Shown here: piece by piece, positions 1 to 8,087 of the stretch
How positions within the stretch are numbered: position 1 is the stretch's first letter
Layout: each line of letters opens with the position of its first letter
Source: Pseudomonadota bacterium
GTDB taxonomy: Bacteria; Pseudomonadota; Gammaproteobacteria; Steroidobacterales; Woeseiaceae
Length of the DNA: 64,000 nucleotides
Direction of reading: 5' to 3'
NCBI GenBank assembly: GCA_022563255.1
Contig: JADFNS010000004.1
Span: 1 to 64,000 of the forward strand
Position numbers and translations under genes: made by a program
Notes under the pieces: model-generated
Seen by the model: the letters and a program-made list of their open reading frames with translations, nothing else
Told to the model about the DNA's origin: nothing
Database searches by the model: none

Positions 1-1125
1 GTCGAGGAACCTGTCTCTTTCACGCTTCTGACGGGCTTCTTGGCTTGCGCGGATGGGAGCAAAACCCGGATCGTCATATAACACTTGCAGATAGGCCTCT
101 TTGGGTGGGATGAAATACCCGTCTTCCTGCCCCTTGGCGATTAGCGCCAGGCCTCTCTCACGTTCACCGGCCAGATAGGCGGCAAGGCCCTCTTCATAGT
201 CAACGCTGCAGCACAGGCTGGCTCTGATGATTCCGGCCTCGCGATTGCGGCGCACATCGTCCTTTATCGCCGCAATGAGTTCGCCGACTTTGGCCTCTTC
301 ACCGTCAGCCCGGCGGATGTCGATCAATGCGGCTGCGTGATCGAATTGAAACAGGCGGCCGGCGACCCGACCACCACTTCGTTGCCACATCTGCTCCAGA
401 ATTGGCCGGGCCCGAACATAATCGCCGGCGCTGGCCAGCGCCAGCCCCAGTTCGCTGCGGGCATCAAGCGACTCCGGGTCCTCGGCAAGGCGCGCCTGTG
501 CGGTCGTGATCGCGTCTTCGGGTTTGCCCAATGTTCTCAATACTACGAGCTGCGGCGACTCTGAAATGGCAAGAGCTTCTTTTTCGAGGCCAATGACGGC
601 GAAATGCCAGGCTGCGTCATTCCAGGCAAATGGATGCTCCATACCCATACGGGCGCCATCCAGGACGCCCAGAATGAAATTGGCCCATTTCCCACCAACG
701 GACGTCCGGTAGCTACGCGCAAACCCGGAAGCTCCCGGGCGGATGGGAGCCCACTTTTCTATTTTTCGGTCAGCCTCGTCCAGCCGGTTTCTGTTGATCA
801 GCGACATAATGTAGTTGAAATTGGCAGGCATCGATAGCGGATTGAGCCGCAGCGCAGTCTCCGCCGCGATAAAGGCCTCTTTATAGCGTCCAAGGTCGTC
901 ATCGAGGATACCTCCCATCCAGGTATAGACGATGGAGTAGTTTGGGTTAATCTGGATGGCCTGCTCGAATTGTGTCAGGGCTTCTTCCAGATTCTCCTGC
1001 TCCTGAATCCACAAGACAAAACCGGTGGCCGCGTGGGCTTCGGCGAGGCTCGAATCAAGAGCCATCGCGAGCTCCGCATGGGATGTTGCCCTGGCAATGG
1101 ATTCGGTGGCGGTTAGGTCGTCGTC
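1..1125 (-). pseudogene. C-terminal TPR continuation of the interrupted TolB-like/TPR gene (partial at window edge)
   Basis: Reading the minus strand in the frame of the preceding ORF, all 375 codons after the amber stop are open down to base 1. They encode TPR-like helices, for example HAELAMALDSSLAEAHAATG, then QFEQAIQINPNYSIVYTWMG and EAFIAAETALRLNPLSMPAN. This matches the expected C-terminal half of the TolB-like/TPR family, so only the single TAG separates the two halves. No credible ribosome binding site restarts translation just after the stop. Either the gene is inactivated by a point mutation, or the TAG is a sequence error in the GTAGGACGACGACC stretch. The C terminus lies outside the window. 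Confidence 0.75.
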
Positions 1126-2139
1126 CTACCCACTCAGCAAGAGGACGGCCATAGCCAACTCCGCATGAGCAAGCGCATATTCGGGGTCGAGCGTAATCGC
1201 CTTTTCGAACTCGCGAACCGCGCCCGCAATGTTAGCCCGGTTGCGCTGAACCACCAGGTACCGGCCCCTCAAGTAAGCTTCGTGAGCCTCGGTATTTGCT
1301 GTTGCAATCACCCGGGGCGCCGCCGCAACCTGCAGCCCCAGATGTTCCTTGAGGGCGTTGACTATAGCCGCCGAAATTTCGTCCTGCACCGCGAAGATAT
1401 TCGCCAGTTCCCGATCATAGGTCTCCGACCAAAGATGGAAGCCGTTGCTGGCATCGATAAGCTGGGCGGTGATGCGTATTTGAAGGCCCGCCTTGCGGAC
1501 GCTGCCTTCCAGAATCAGGGCCACATTCAATTGCTCACCGATATCGATAGCGTCCCGATTCTCGCCCTTGAACTGAAACGATGAGGTACGCGCCGCCACC
1601 CGGAGACCGGGTATCTTGGACAGGACGTTCAGAAGTTCTTCCGAGATGCCATCGGAGAAATACTCCTGATCCCCCTCGGGACTCAAATCAGCAAAAGCAA
1701 GAACGGCGATCGATTTATCAACAGTCTCTGATTTGCCATGCTCGGTTAAGGCCTCGGTCGTGGCCTGCACCAGTTCAGAATCCCGCGACGGATCGAGTAC
1801 GAACTTGTCGAATGCAAAGTAGCCCAGCGCCAATATCAGTACCGCGATAATAATGTAATCGAGCTTGCGTCCGGTTACATGCGCGATTGACTGGCTGCGA
1901 TCGACGTCCTCTTCCTTTTTTATCCCTTCAGGTGTGAGTTCAAACGCCCAAGCAAAGATCAGCGCAATCGGGAAACCGAGGATTATGAGAAAGGCAACGC
2001 CGGAGTGGAACCACTCGGGCAGGTACAAAGCAGGAACCAGTGTCTCGGAGACCTGCAGCAGCAGCCAGCCGACGATCACATAGGCAATCGCTACCTTGAT
2101 GACGTTGCGTCGTCTTAACTCGCCCCAGACTGAGGTCAT
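1126..2139 (-). CDS. Membrane TolB-like/TPR protein, N-terminal part ended by an in-frame amber stop
   Basis: The 337-residue product starts with two membrane helices (about residues 13-32 and 42-65, the second followed by FELTPEGIKKE) and has a third near residues 93-110. A TolB/FlgO-like N-terminal domain follows (KSIAVLAFADLSPEGDQEYF around 142-161, then AARTSSFQFKG and ILEGSVRK), and the first TPR begins after residue 285. Proteins with this layout are about 600-750 residues long. The reading frame ends at TAG (1126-1128), but the same frame stays open with TPR sequence to the window edge, so this is the front part of a broken or misread gene. It is a paralogue of the intact gene starting at 7295. 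These proteins are thought to sit in the inner membrane with a soluble repeat domain; their function is not established. Confidence 0.75.
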   Translation of the reverse strand: MTSVWGELRRRNVIKVAIAYVIVGWLLLQVSETLVPALYLPEWFHSGVAFLIILGFPIALIFAWAFELTPEGIKKEEDVDRSQSIAHVTGRKLDYIIIAVLILALGYFAFDKFVLDPSRDSELVQATTEALTEHGKSETVDKSIAVLAFADLSPEGDQEYFSDGISEELLNVLSKIPGLRVAARTSSFQFKGENRDAIDIGEQLNVALILEGSVRKAGLQIRITAQLIDASNGFHLWSETYDRELANIFAVQDEISAAIVNALKEHLGLQVAAAPRVIATANTEAHEAYLRGRYLVVQRNRANIAGAVREFEKAITLDPEYALAHAELAMAVLLLSG

Positions 2140-2267
2140 GTCTCCCCTGCATATTAGAATCAGAGCTAAGCCGGATTCTACCTTGATCGGTATCCTTGAA
2201 GGCCCAAAATTAGATGAAGTCTAAACAGGCTGAGGTCGAAGTCGGCGCCCGCGAGGGAAACGTCGGA

Positions 2268-2460
2268 TGTCCGCTTTGGGTCATTAGCGGTCGTTCAAGA
2301 GCCTATCATGCGAATGTCTGCTTTCGGGCGTATAGCGGACACTCAGAAACGATTTTCCAGAAGTCCCTGGCTGAACGTCCGCTTTCATCAATAGCGGTCA
2401 TTCAGACAGTGGAATAGTCAGTTAGTTGAGTGTCCGCTTTCGGCCAGAAGGAGACGTTCA
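2268..2460. repeat. Cluster of four degenerate TGTCCGCTT-type palindromic repeats
   Basis: Four roughly 30-bp units begin near 2268, 2315, 2376 and 2431. Each opens with TGTCCGCTTT (or TGTCTGCTTTC, CGTCCGCTTTC) and closes with AGCGGTC/AGCGGAC followed by a TTCA or CTCA end, so each unit is an imperfect palindrome (TGTCCGCT...AGCGGACA). Units are spaced about 47-61 bp apart. The last unit ends exactly on the stop codon of the S4-domain gene. They resemble REP/BIME or small non-autonomous elements known from other gammaproteobacteria. More copies lie at 2896, 3563, 3606 and 48160. Confidence 0.7.
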
Positions 2461-2850
2461 CAAATCTCTGTTCCGCTCTCTCAGTTTTCGCCGGGTGTGC
2501 TTATCGGGACGCCCGTCTGTTCTCGGGGTTAGCAATCGATCTTGTTTTAACGCAGCGGTTTGAAGATCGCGCTCCCGAACCGTTTCCTCGTCTTCGCGAT
2601 AGCTGGCTTTTGCTTCTGCTGCTGGGCCGCGTCGGGTTGGAATTTCTAAGACCTCAAGCGAGTAGAGAAGTCGCTCGCGAACTAGGTCAATTCGATCTCC
2701 GCGTTTGATGCGACTACCCGGCGTTGCTCGGTCATCATTAATTTTCACATGCCCCCCAGACACTGCAGCAGTCGCCCGGCTTCGAGTCTTGAAAAATCGG
2801 CTGTAGTACAGCCATCGATCAATGCGAAGAGAATCAACAGAATGAGACAT
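2458..2850 (-). CDS. hslR: Hsp15-like S4-domain RNA-binding protein
   Basis: The 130-residue product has an N-terminal S4 fold (LRIDRWLYYSRFFKTRSRAT, then GGHVKINDDRATPGSRIKRG) and a long basic, charged C-terminal tail rich in Arg, Lys and Glu. This layout and length match Hsp15 (133 residues in E. coli), which binds free 50S subunits that still carry a nascent peptidyl-tRNA and helps ribosome rescue. I chose ATG at 2850 because it starts just before the S4 fold; the frame is open for 22 more codons upstream, but those overlap a palindromic repeat. No strong Shine-Dalgarno is visible. The stop codon lies inside repeat unit four, so the extreme C terminus may have been shaped by repeat insertion. 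Confidence 0.8.
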   Translation of the reverse strand: MSHSVDSLRIDRWLYYSRFFKTRSRATAAVSGGHVKINDDRATPGSRIKRGDRIDLVRERLLYSLEVLEIPTRRGPAAEAKASYREDEETVRERDLQTAALKQDRLLTPRTDGRPDKHTRRKLRERNRDL

Positions 2851-2895
2851 AGAGGAAGTGATGGGGTCGATGCGGGCGTTCGTTACTTTAGCACT

Positions 2896-2932
2896 CGACA
2901 GGCAGCTTTCGGCCAATAGCGGCCGGTGATTC
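2896..2932. repeat. Palindromic repeat copy upstream of the S4 gene
   Basis: The segment contains CAGCTTTCGGCCAATAGCGG, a copy of the TGTCCGCTTT repeat family in an extended form that also shares the preceding TTTAGCAC and GAC-GGC bases with the copy at 3606. It lies between two minus-strand genes, so it could act as an RNA hairpin between them. Confidence 0.6.
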
Positions 2933-2958
2933 TCCTGCTTGCGACACAGGTTGGCACC

Positions 2959-3486
2959 CTAGATTTGGGATTTTCCTTGAGCAATAAAATCCTGGTATCG
3001 CTGGGTTTGTTCGGCATCTGTCGGGTTGTCTTTAAGCAAAGATTCCATGAACGCCGTAAAACTCTCCGTAAAGGGTATCGGCCTTGCTTGCCACCAAGCC
3101 TGGACGCCCGGAAAGGTTAGCCACCATGCCACTGACGACGACCAGCGGGTCCAGACTTCTTCCGGTATTGCATCGGTTCTCGAGGCATGAAACATAAACT
3201 CAAATCCGCCGAAGACCTCATACATAAACCAAGTGAATCGTATCCTTTCTTGAGGAGTAAGTTTCGAGGTATCTAAGGCCCCCTTCGAGACGATAAGTGA
3301 AATCTCACCATCTTGAGCCAACATCGATTGAATCGCTGCTAGACGATCCTGAGCGCGAGAGTAGTTCTCCGTTCGTTGGGCTTGTGTGTTTTGGCGTACC
3401 TGAACTGCAATATAGATGAGAGACAGGACGACGACGACGCCGCCAACGAGTTCACTTAAATTCGCAAAATATTGCAGATCCATCAT
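2959..3486 (-). CDS. Hypothetical membrane-anchored protein
   Basis: The 175-residue product has one N-terminal membrane helix (about residues 9-28, LSELVGGVVVVLSLIYIAVQ) followed by QVRQNTQAQR and a soluble, Trp-rich helical region with WTRWSSSVAWWLTF and VQAWWQARP. Small proteins that start with a similar helix and a (V/I)RQNT motif are common, uncharacterised proteins of marine bacteria. No catalytic motif is visible. Two adjacent ATGs (3486 and 3483) are possible starts. The gene is flanked on both sides by copies of the palindromic repeat, so it probably forms its own transcription unit. Function unknown. Confidence 0.65.
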   Translation of the reverse strand: MMDLQYFANLSELVGGVVVVLSLIYIAVQVRQNTQAQRTENYSRAQDRLAAIQSMLAQDGEISLIVSKGALDTSKLTPQERIRFTWFMYEVFGGFEFMFHASRTDAIPEEVWTRWSSSVAWWLTFPGVQAWWQARPIPFTESFTAFMESLLKDNPTDAEQTQRYQDFIAQGKSQI

Positions 3487-3562
3487 AGTTCCGATGCCGC
3501 CGATTCAGGTTCGTGTGCAACGGCGGAGGATAACATCCCAACAAAGTGCGTGATATTGTGAC

Positions 3563-3637
3563 TGGCCGCTTTGGGTCAGCAGCCGACGGTCGTGAGTTTA
3601 GCACCTGGACGGCGGTTTCCGGCCAGCAGCGGCCTTC
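3563..3637. repeat. Two further tandem copies of the palindromic repeat family
   Basis: Two degenerate units lie at about 3563-3595 (GGCCGCTTTGGGTCAGCAG) and 3606-3637 (GGACGGCGGTTTCCGGCCAG, continuing into CAGCGGCC). The second aligns with the copy at 2896 over roughly 45 bases, including the leading TTTAGCAC. They fill much of the gap between the hypothetical membrane protein and the GFA-family gene. Confidence 0.55.
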
Positions 3638-3738
3638 TGGCTTCGAGTTTTCTATATAATCGATGCGCTTTAGTGCATCACGTTGTCGGCCTTAATGGTC
3701 GACGGAATTTAACCCTAATTAAGAAAAGGTAACGAGCC

Positions 3739-4176
3739 ATGTCAAATAAGTATGCTGGAGGGTGCGACCATATTCACACCCATTCAAATAACGAACCGAT
3801 AGACATCCACACTTGCCACTGCTCTGTCTGTAAAGGCGTTACTGGGCAAGATACCACTCATGTCGTCTTCTTTAACCACGGAGATCTGAAAGTAGACAAC
3901 CTCGATGGTTTGAAACGTCAGCCGTTCAACGCAAAAAACCAAGATGGGCCGCTGGAGCTGTGTACCTGCTCGGACTGTGGCACCCCGATTATGCTCGATG
4001 ACAAAGAAGGACGAATCCGTGTAATCGTGCCGAACCTCATGGGATATGATTCAGAGAGCCTGCCTGCGACTTACCATGCCTTTTATGACGAGTCCGCTGG
4101 TGCTCCAGCCCCTGACGACGGCCGTCCCGTGTACGAAGGTCTGCGCCCCGACTTCGTTTGGCCAGAACCCGCTTAA
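3739..4176 (+). CDS. GFA-family (CENP-V/GFA) zinc protein
   Basis: The 145-residue product carries the zinc-binding cysteines of the glutathione-dependent formaldehyde-activating (GFA/CENP-V) fold: Cys26, Cys28 and Cys31 in HTCHCSVCKG, and Cys75, Cys77 and Cys80 in LCTCSDCGTP. Family members bind structural zinc; only some have been linked to formaldehyde-glutathione adduct chemistry, and most remain unassigned, so a formaldehyde role is not claimed. The ATG is preceded by AAGAAAAGGTAACGAGCC, an acceptable ribosome binding site. The gene stands alone between repeats and the IS remnant. Confidence 0.8.
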   Translation: MSNKYAGGCDHIHTHSNNEPIDIHTCHCSVCKGVTGQDTTHVVFFNHGDLKVDNLDGLKRQPFNAKNQDGPLELCTCSDCGTPIMLDDKEGRIRVIVPNLMGYDSESLPATYHAFYDESAGAPAPDDGRPVYEGLRPDFVWPEPA

Positions 4177-4210
4177 AACCCGAAGTCGATATCAGACAGG
4201 CTCTCGGATT

Positions 4211-4239
4211 CCCCCCACACCAATGAATTGGTGGGGGGG
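4211..4239. other. Strong GC hairpin after the GFA gene
   Basis: CCCCCCAC plus ACCAA pairs with TTGGT plus eight Gs around a TGAA loop, giving about 12 pairs with one bulged A. It lies 35 bp downstream of the GFA stop codon. No T-tract follows on the plus strand (the next bases are CAAAAAATTG), so it is not a standard intrinsic terminator, but it could block exonucleases or stabilise the mRNA 3' end. Confidence 0.45.
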
Positions 4240-4377
4240 GCAAAAAATTGAAGTTTCTATGGCCGCTCTTGGTGAAAGCGATCGTTGATGGAAGTTGGAT
4301 TTAGACGTGCGCAACAATGCGCGTTGATCACTGGGTAATCGTTCTGCTGGAGTCGAAAAAAGAAACGTAAATCATTT

Positions 4378-4500
4378 ATGGCAGTTCTCCTGTGTGTCCT
4401 ATATACGATCACATCCACACTGGAAAGTTGCAGTCAAGGTGTTGATTTTTCAATAGAAACTCCTGATTTCGAGCTTGAATTCAGCCGACGCGAGGATTAA
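4378..4500 (+). CDS. Possible 40-residue lipoprotein-like ORF next to the IS end
   Basis: A short frame runs ATG to TAA and encodes a hydrophobic start MAVLLCVLYTITSTLESCSQ followed by an acidic tail ending EFSRRED. The frame is open upstream with a basic KKKRKSF run before the Met, so the hydrophobic stretch would look like a signal or anchor with a cysteine near position 18. No good ribosome binding site is seen, and the stop codon abuts the left terminal repeat of the IS remnant. It may be a truncated gene or chance. Very uncertain. Confidence 0.25.
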   Translation: MAVLLCVLYTITSTLESCSQGVDFSIETPDFELEFSRRED

Positions 4501-5036
4501 ACAACATTCTTTCTGTAATTTCGATCATCCCCTGATCGCATTGTCATCATCGAAGACGACGTAGCACTTGTCAGCGGTCTGCCAGTCTTCGGAGATTTCC
4601 ATCAGCACGGCGGAGACGAGTCGAAGGCAAGAAGCTTCGTTCGGAAACAGTCTCGCCACCCGTGTACGCCGTCGTATTTCTTCATTCAATCGCTCCACCA
4701 GATTGGTTGTCCGCAGCCGGCGCCGATGGCTGGCCGGCAAACTGAACGCCGTAAATCCTTCGGGGATCGCCTCTTCGGCCAGGCCTCGAGCATCTCATCG
4801 AGCTCGGCGGCAGCACGTGACACCTGCGTGGAGCTGATCTCCATGCCACACAGTTCCTCGACGATCTTCTTCACCCGCCGGGTGGATACGCCCTGCACAT
4901 ACATCTCGGCAATTGCCAGCAGCAGTGCGCGTTCCGAACGCAGGCCCTTGGTCAGCGACTGCGCATAAAACTCGCCATCGCGCGTCTGCGGCACTTCCAC
5001 TGCCACCTTGAATTTACAGAAACAACGTTACACCAC
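4501..5036 (-). mobile_element. IS256-type insertion sequence remnant with imperfect terminal repeats
   Basis: The left end (AACATTCTTTCTGTAATTTC, 4503-4522) matches the inverted right end (AACGTTGTTTCTGTAAATTC on the minus strand, bases 5010-5029) at about 17 of 20 positions. The sequence extends outward on the right as GGTGGTGT, typical of IS256-like ends. The enclosed DNA is only about 0.5 kb, against about 1.3 kb for an intact element, because the middle of the transposase gene is gone. It sits about 50 bp downstream of the intact TolB-like/TPR gene and cannot transpose by itself. Confidence 0.75.
4525..5006 (-). pseudogene. IS256/Mutator-family transposase, internally deleted
   Basis: The N-terminal piece (from 5006) reads DGEFYAQSLTKGLRSERALL, then EMYVQGVSTRRVKKIVEELC and STQVSRAAAELDEMLEAW, all typical of the start of IS256-family transposases. 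After LDEMLEAW the frame changes and the sequence jumps to the C-terminal piece LPASHRRRLRTTNLVERLNE, RRRTRVARLFPNEASCLRLV and SAVLMEISEDWQT. The central catalytic DDE region (about 200 residues) is missing, so the product would be inactive. The join lies near 4775-4795. Confidence 0.85.
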
Positions 5037-5087
5037 CCTGCGAGTGCAGCGAGTAGCAATGCACCGGTCATGTAAAGGTCCTTGTAG

Positions 5088-7295
5088 TTATGAGGCCGAG
5101 CTCAAATCCATCAGAAAGTTCTGCAGTCGGTCTCGTAGAACGGCTTCTTCGGTTTCCCAGTTTTTCATCGCCGAAATTATGCGGGGATCTGCGCTGAGTT
5201 CGACAAATTGTGCCTGCGCAAAATCGTCCTGCCAGCCAAGATTCGTTGTTACCGGTTGCGTGAAAACCTCGGTTAGTGCGACTTCAATGGCCTCTTCGAT
5301 GTCACCTCGCATTGCAAGTACGCCGATTTTTGTCCGCGGATTCGCCAGAGGGTCGACGCCAAAATCGGACGCGATCCCCAGGATTATCTCAATACGACGT
5401 ATCAATTCATCATGCGGCAGCGTGGTATACCAGGCATCGAAGGACGCACGTTGTGATGTGCGGTATTTAGCCGGTATTGTTGCTGCATCAATATCGAGTA
5501 TTCCCGGGGCATGTTGCTCAAGGTAAGCACTTTCTTCGGCCACCATTCCACGTCGTGCCGCTACCCGCATCAACAATCGAACTGCGCCGCCGTAGGCGAA
5601 TTGACGATCGCCGATGTCATCTTCGATGGCGCGCCTTGCAGAAGCGATACTTGCCTCCTCGTCATCGAGGTTGATCGCCCGCAATAGTTCAATGCGATAC
5701 GCGACTTCACTGGTTGGAGCAACTGCAATGACGAGGCTTCTGAACTCGTCACCTTCTTCGATCAAACCCAACTGATAGAGGAAACCTGCCATAAAGCCTG
5801 GTAGTTCATGATCTCGCGGGTCGACCTGCATGGCTTTGAGAAGTTGCCGAATAAAATCGACACCGTCTCCTAGGGCCAGGGAGATCTGGGCCAGGCGCTG
5901 ATAGGCATTGGGTTGCGTGGGTTCAATTTCTATGGATTTATTCAGCGCACTGCGTGCATCGTCAAATTGCTCAAGTAGCAGGTACAGTGACCCGATCTCA
6001 AAATGAATACGAGCGTTGTAAGGGTCGCGGTGCAATGCATCGAGCTGCACGTTCAATGCCTTGTCGAACTGCTGGAGTCCTTGCAAGAAGCGGCTCAGGA
6101 ATATCCTCGCCTGATACTCATCAGGATGCTCGGCGATCAAGCTTTCAAGCTGGCGAATTGTCTCGAACAGGAAGTCCGGGCTGGGTGCCCCGGCAAACGA
6201 CGCCGCCTTCACGAATAGCTGGATGGCTCGAGCTCCGGCATCGGCTGGGCGCTCAGCCAGAACCTGGTCAGTCATCGCAAGTGCTGCGGAAAACGCGTGA
6301 TCCTGGCCCATTAAACCCGTTTCCAACTGGCTCAGGTAGTTACCGGCGAGCTCCGTTTTGGCATCCAGAAAATCCGGGTCGATAACCAGCGCACCTTTGA
6401 GCAGTCCGTCGGCAGCCAGCAGTCCGCCATAGGAGAAACTGGCTCGTTCTCTAAGCGCCTGCAAATACAGATCGTAGGCGCCCAGGTTTTCTGTCCCGAC
6501 GCTGGCCGGCTCGTTACCACCTCCGCTACGTAGAAGTGATGCCGACAGTGCACCGCCTACCTGAAATGCGATTTCATCCTGAATCGCGAATATGTCATCG
6601 ACTGTCCGGTCAAAGCTCTCGGACCAGACCTGGAAGCCGTCTGCAGCCCGAATAAGCTGCACCGTGATTCGAACGCGGCCTCCGGATCGTTGCACGCTGC
6701 CTTCCAGTATGTGGGCGACCTGTAACGCTTCCGCAATTTCGCGGATGTCCATGTTCTTTCCCTTGAAGGCAAAGCTCGACGTTCGTGCTGCGACTTTCAG
6801 GTTGGGAAACTGTGCCAGCACATGCAGCAGCGTCTCCGTTAGCCCGTCCGAGAAATATTCATTGTCCTTATCGTTCGACATGTTGACGAACGGCAGGACT
6901 GCGATGGATTTATTGCTGATTGATGTTGCATCGCCGGTGGGATCATCGGGCGACTGACTCGCGCTAAAAAATCCGACGAAAACGATCGCGAGTACGACAG
7001 CCAATATCGTCACATAGTCGAGTTTTTTCGTTGGCCGGCGATCGCTCGTGCTGTCTCGATTGAGGTCAGCTTCCCGTTTGATGCCGTCGGGCGTCAATTC
7101 GAAGACCCACGAAAGAATGACTGTCGGAATGAAACCGAAGGCGAATATCAGGATAACCGCTTTCGTAACCCAGTCCGGTGCACCCAGGGTTGGCAGGATC
7201 GTGGTCAGCACCTCGGTCAGCAGCCAGCCGACTACGAGATATGCCGCGGCAACGCGCAATACGTTGCGGCGTTTCAGTTCAGTGACCAGGGACAT
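5088..7295 (-). CDS. Membrane TolB-like/TPR protein
   Basis: The 735-residue intact product begins with ELKRRNVLRVAAAYLVVGWL and two membrane helices, then FELTPDGIKREADL and a third helix near residues 94-112. A TolB/FlgO-like domain follows (KSIAVLPFVNMSNDKDNEYF, AARTSSFAFKG, ILEGSVQRSGG, WSESFDRTVDDIFAIQDEI), then a long series of TPRs to the C terminus. I chose ATG at 7295; an in-frame TTG 15 bases upstream is less likely. The layout is that of its broken paralogue at the left edge. The family is often multi-copy in marine gammaproteobacteria and is suspected of sensing or scaffolding at the membrane, but no reaction is known. An IS remnant sits just beyond its 3' end. Confidence 0.8.
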   Translation of the reverse strand: MSLVTELKRRNVLRVAAAYLVVGWLLTEVLTTILPTLGAPDWVTKAVILIFAFGFIPTVILSWVFELTPDGIKREADLNRDSTSDRRPTKKLDYVTILAVVLAIVFVGFFSASQSPDDPTGDATSISNKSIAVLPFVNMSNDKDNEYFSDGLTETLLHVLAQFPNLKVAARTSSFAFKGKNMDIREIAEALQVAHILEGSVQRSGGRVRITVQLIRAADGFQVWSESFDRTVDDIFAIQDEIAFQVGGALSASLLRSGGGNEPASVGTENLGAYDLYLQALRERASFSYGGLLAADGLLKGALVIDPDFLDAKTELAGNYLSQLETGLMGQDHAFSAALAMTDQVLAERPADAGARAIQLFVKAASFAGAPSPDFLFETIRQLESLIAEHPDEYQARIFLSRFLQGLQQFDKALNVQLDALHRDPYNARIHFEIGSLYLLLEQFDDARSALNKSIEIEPTQPNAYQRLAQISLALGDGVDFIRQLLKAMQVDPRDHELPGFMAGFLYQLGLIEEGDEFRSLVIAVAPTSEVAYRIELLRAINLDDEEASIASARRAIEDDIGDRQFAYGGAVRLLMRVAARRGMVAEESAYLEQHAPGILDIDAATIPAKYRTSQRASFDAWYTTLPHDELIRRIEIILGIASDFGVDPLANPRTKIGVLAMRGDIEEAIEVALTEVFTQPVTTNLGWQDDFAQAQFVELSADPRIISAMKNWETEEAVLRDRLQNFLMDLSSAS

Positions 7296-7431
7296 GCAAC
7301 ATCTACGCAAGGCAGAAGAATGACTAGATTACACCAATTTCGGTGGGTTTTTTCACCGAAACTGCATTACCCTGGATGCGCGACGGATCGTTTTCGTTTA
7401 GTAGGTTTTACATGTTCAGCAAAGGCGTAAG

Positions 7432-7521
7432 TCAGTAATTTGCTTGCAGGTTTCGATTGCTATCCAGCCATTCCTGCGCCAGAACATTGTCTTTGGCAAC
7501 GCCGAAGCCGCTTTTGTACAT
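7432..7521 (-). pseudogene. Possible Sel1-like repeat fragment
   Basis: A 29-residue stretch reads MYKSGFGVAKDNVLAQEWLD and ends in NRNLQANY before a TGA stop. The pattern (M/A)YxxGxGVxxDxxxAxxWLxxxxxxG/N is that of a Sel1-like (SLR) repeat at the end of a protein. Nothing upstream in frame extends it convincingly, so it is probably the surviving tail of a Sel1-repeat gene. Confidence 0.35.
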
Positions 7522-7625
7522 TTTTCCTGGGATGGCGATGTATATTGTATGGAACCCTTACCTAATGAAGTCGCGCCGAGCAGCGCTCACATACTCACAG
7601 CCCTCACTCCCAAGTGAGTAATACT

Positions 7626-7823
7626 TTATTCCGGTTTATAAGTATGCGTCGGTCGAAATCGTCTCATTTGAATTTCGGGCCCGATCACCGGCGTAATCCC
7701 GCACTCATGTAGAGCATCCGCAAAACGCAACTCGAACAGAAATGACTTGCTCTCCGGACGCACACCACCAGCGTTCTTGATCGCTGCCAGCAAGGGTTGT
7801 GCCCAGCTCTCACCACCAGTCAC
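7626..7823 (-). pseudogene. Fragment of an unidentified gene
   Basis: A 65-residue frame starting at GTG encodes GGESWAQPLLAAIKNAGGVR followed by PESKSFLFELRFADALHECG, which has the look of genuine protein sequence with a hydrophobic-amphipathic pattern, but it then runs into a short, basic and low-quality tail (QMRRFRPTHTYKPE). This suggests the N-terminal part of a longer gene truncated by deletion or frameshift. I do not recognise the family. Confidence 0.35.
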
Positions 7824-7878
7824 TGCAAATCCCTTCTACTTGTATATGTAAGGTCTACATAACTGTGTAACAGCCTGA

Positions 7879-8007
7879 CTAGGCCGGATCAAGCATGGAA
7901 AGAGCGCGGTCATAGGCTTCTTGCATCCAGTCCGTCCGGTCTGAATTTGTCGGGGTCTTGAAGTTTATCTCCGGCCAGAGCCGGATATTTTTCTCCGGGC
8001 GCGCCAT
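7879..8007 (-). CDS. Small ORF of unknown function (42 residues)
   Basis: An ATG-to-TAG frame encodes MARPEKNIRLWPEINFKTPT and continues with a DWMQEAYDRALSMLDPA ending. The composition is balanced and protein-like with a helical C-terminal half, but there is no clear ribosome binding site, and the frame is also open upstream with a GTG. It could be a small protein or the last part of a lost gene. It is the only candidate gene in the 300 bp before the DUF885-like gene and is transcribed away from it. Confidence 0.35.
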   Translation of the reverse strand: MARPEKNIRLWPEINFKTPTNSDRTDWMQEAYDRALSMLDPA

Positions 8008-8087
8008 TTTTGATAGGTGTATTCTGGTCACATGATTTACACCCTATCGGTCTTTATATCGGATCAATCCAGTTCAGGGGAGCTGCG

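Noticed and set aside
4211-4239. G8/C6 hairpin taken as an intrinsic terminator of the GFA gene
   Set aside because: The stem is strong, but there is no T-tract after it on the plus strand and the run of As points the wrong way, so it is listed only as a hairpin.
7592-7620. TACTCAC...GTGAGTA inverted repeat
   Set aside because: A 7-bp stem with a 15-base loop in a fragment-rich gap; no T-tract or gene position gives it a role.
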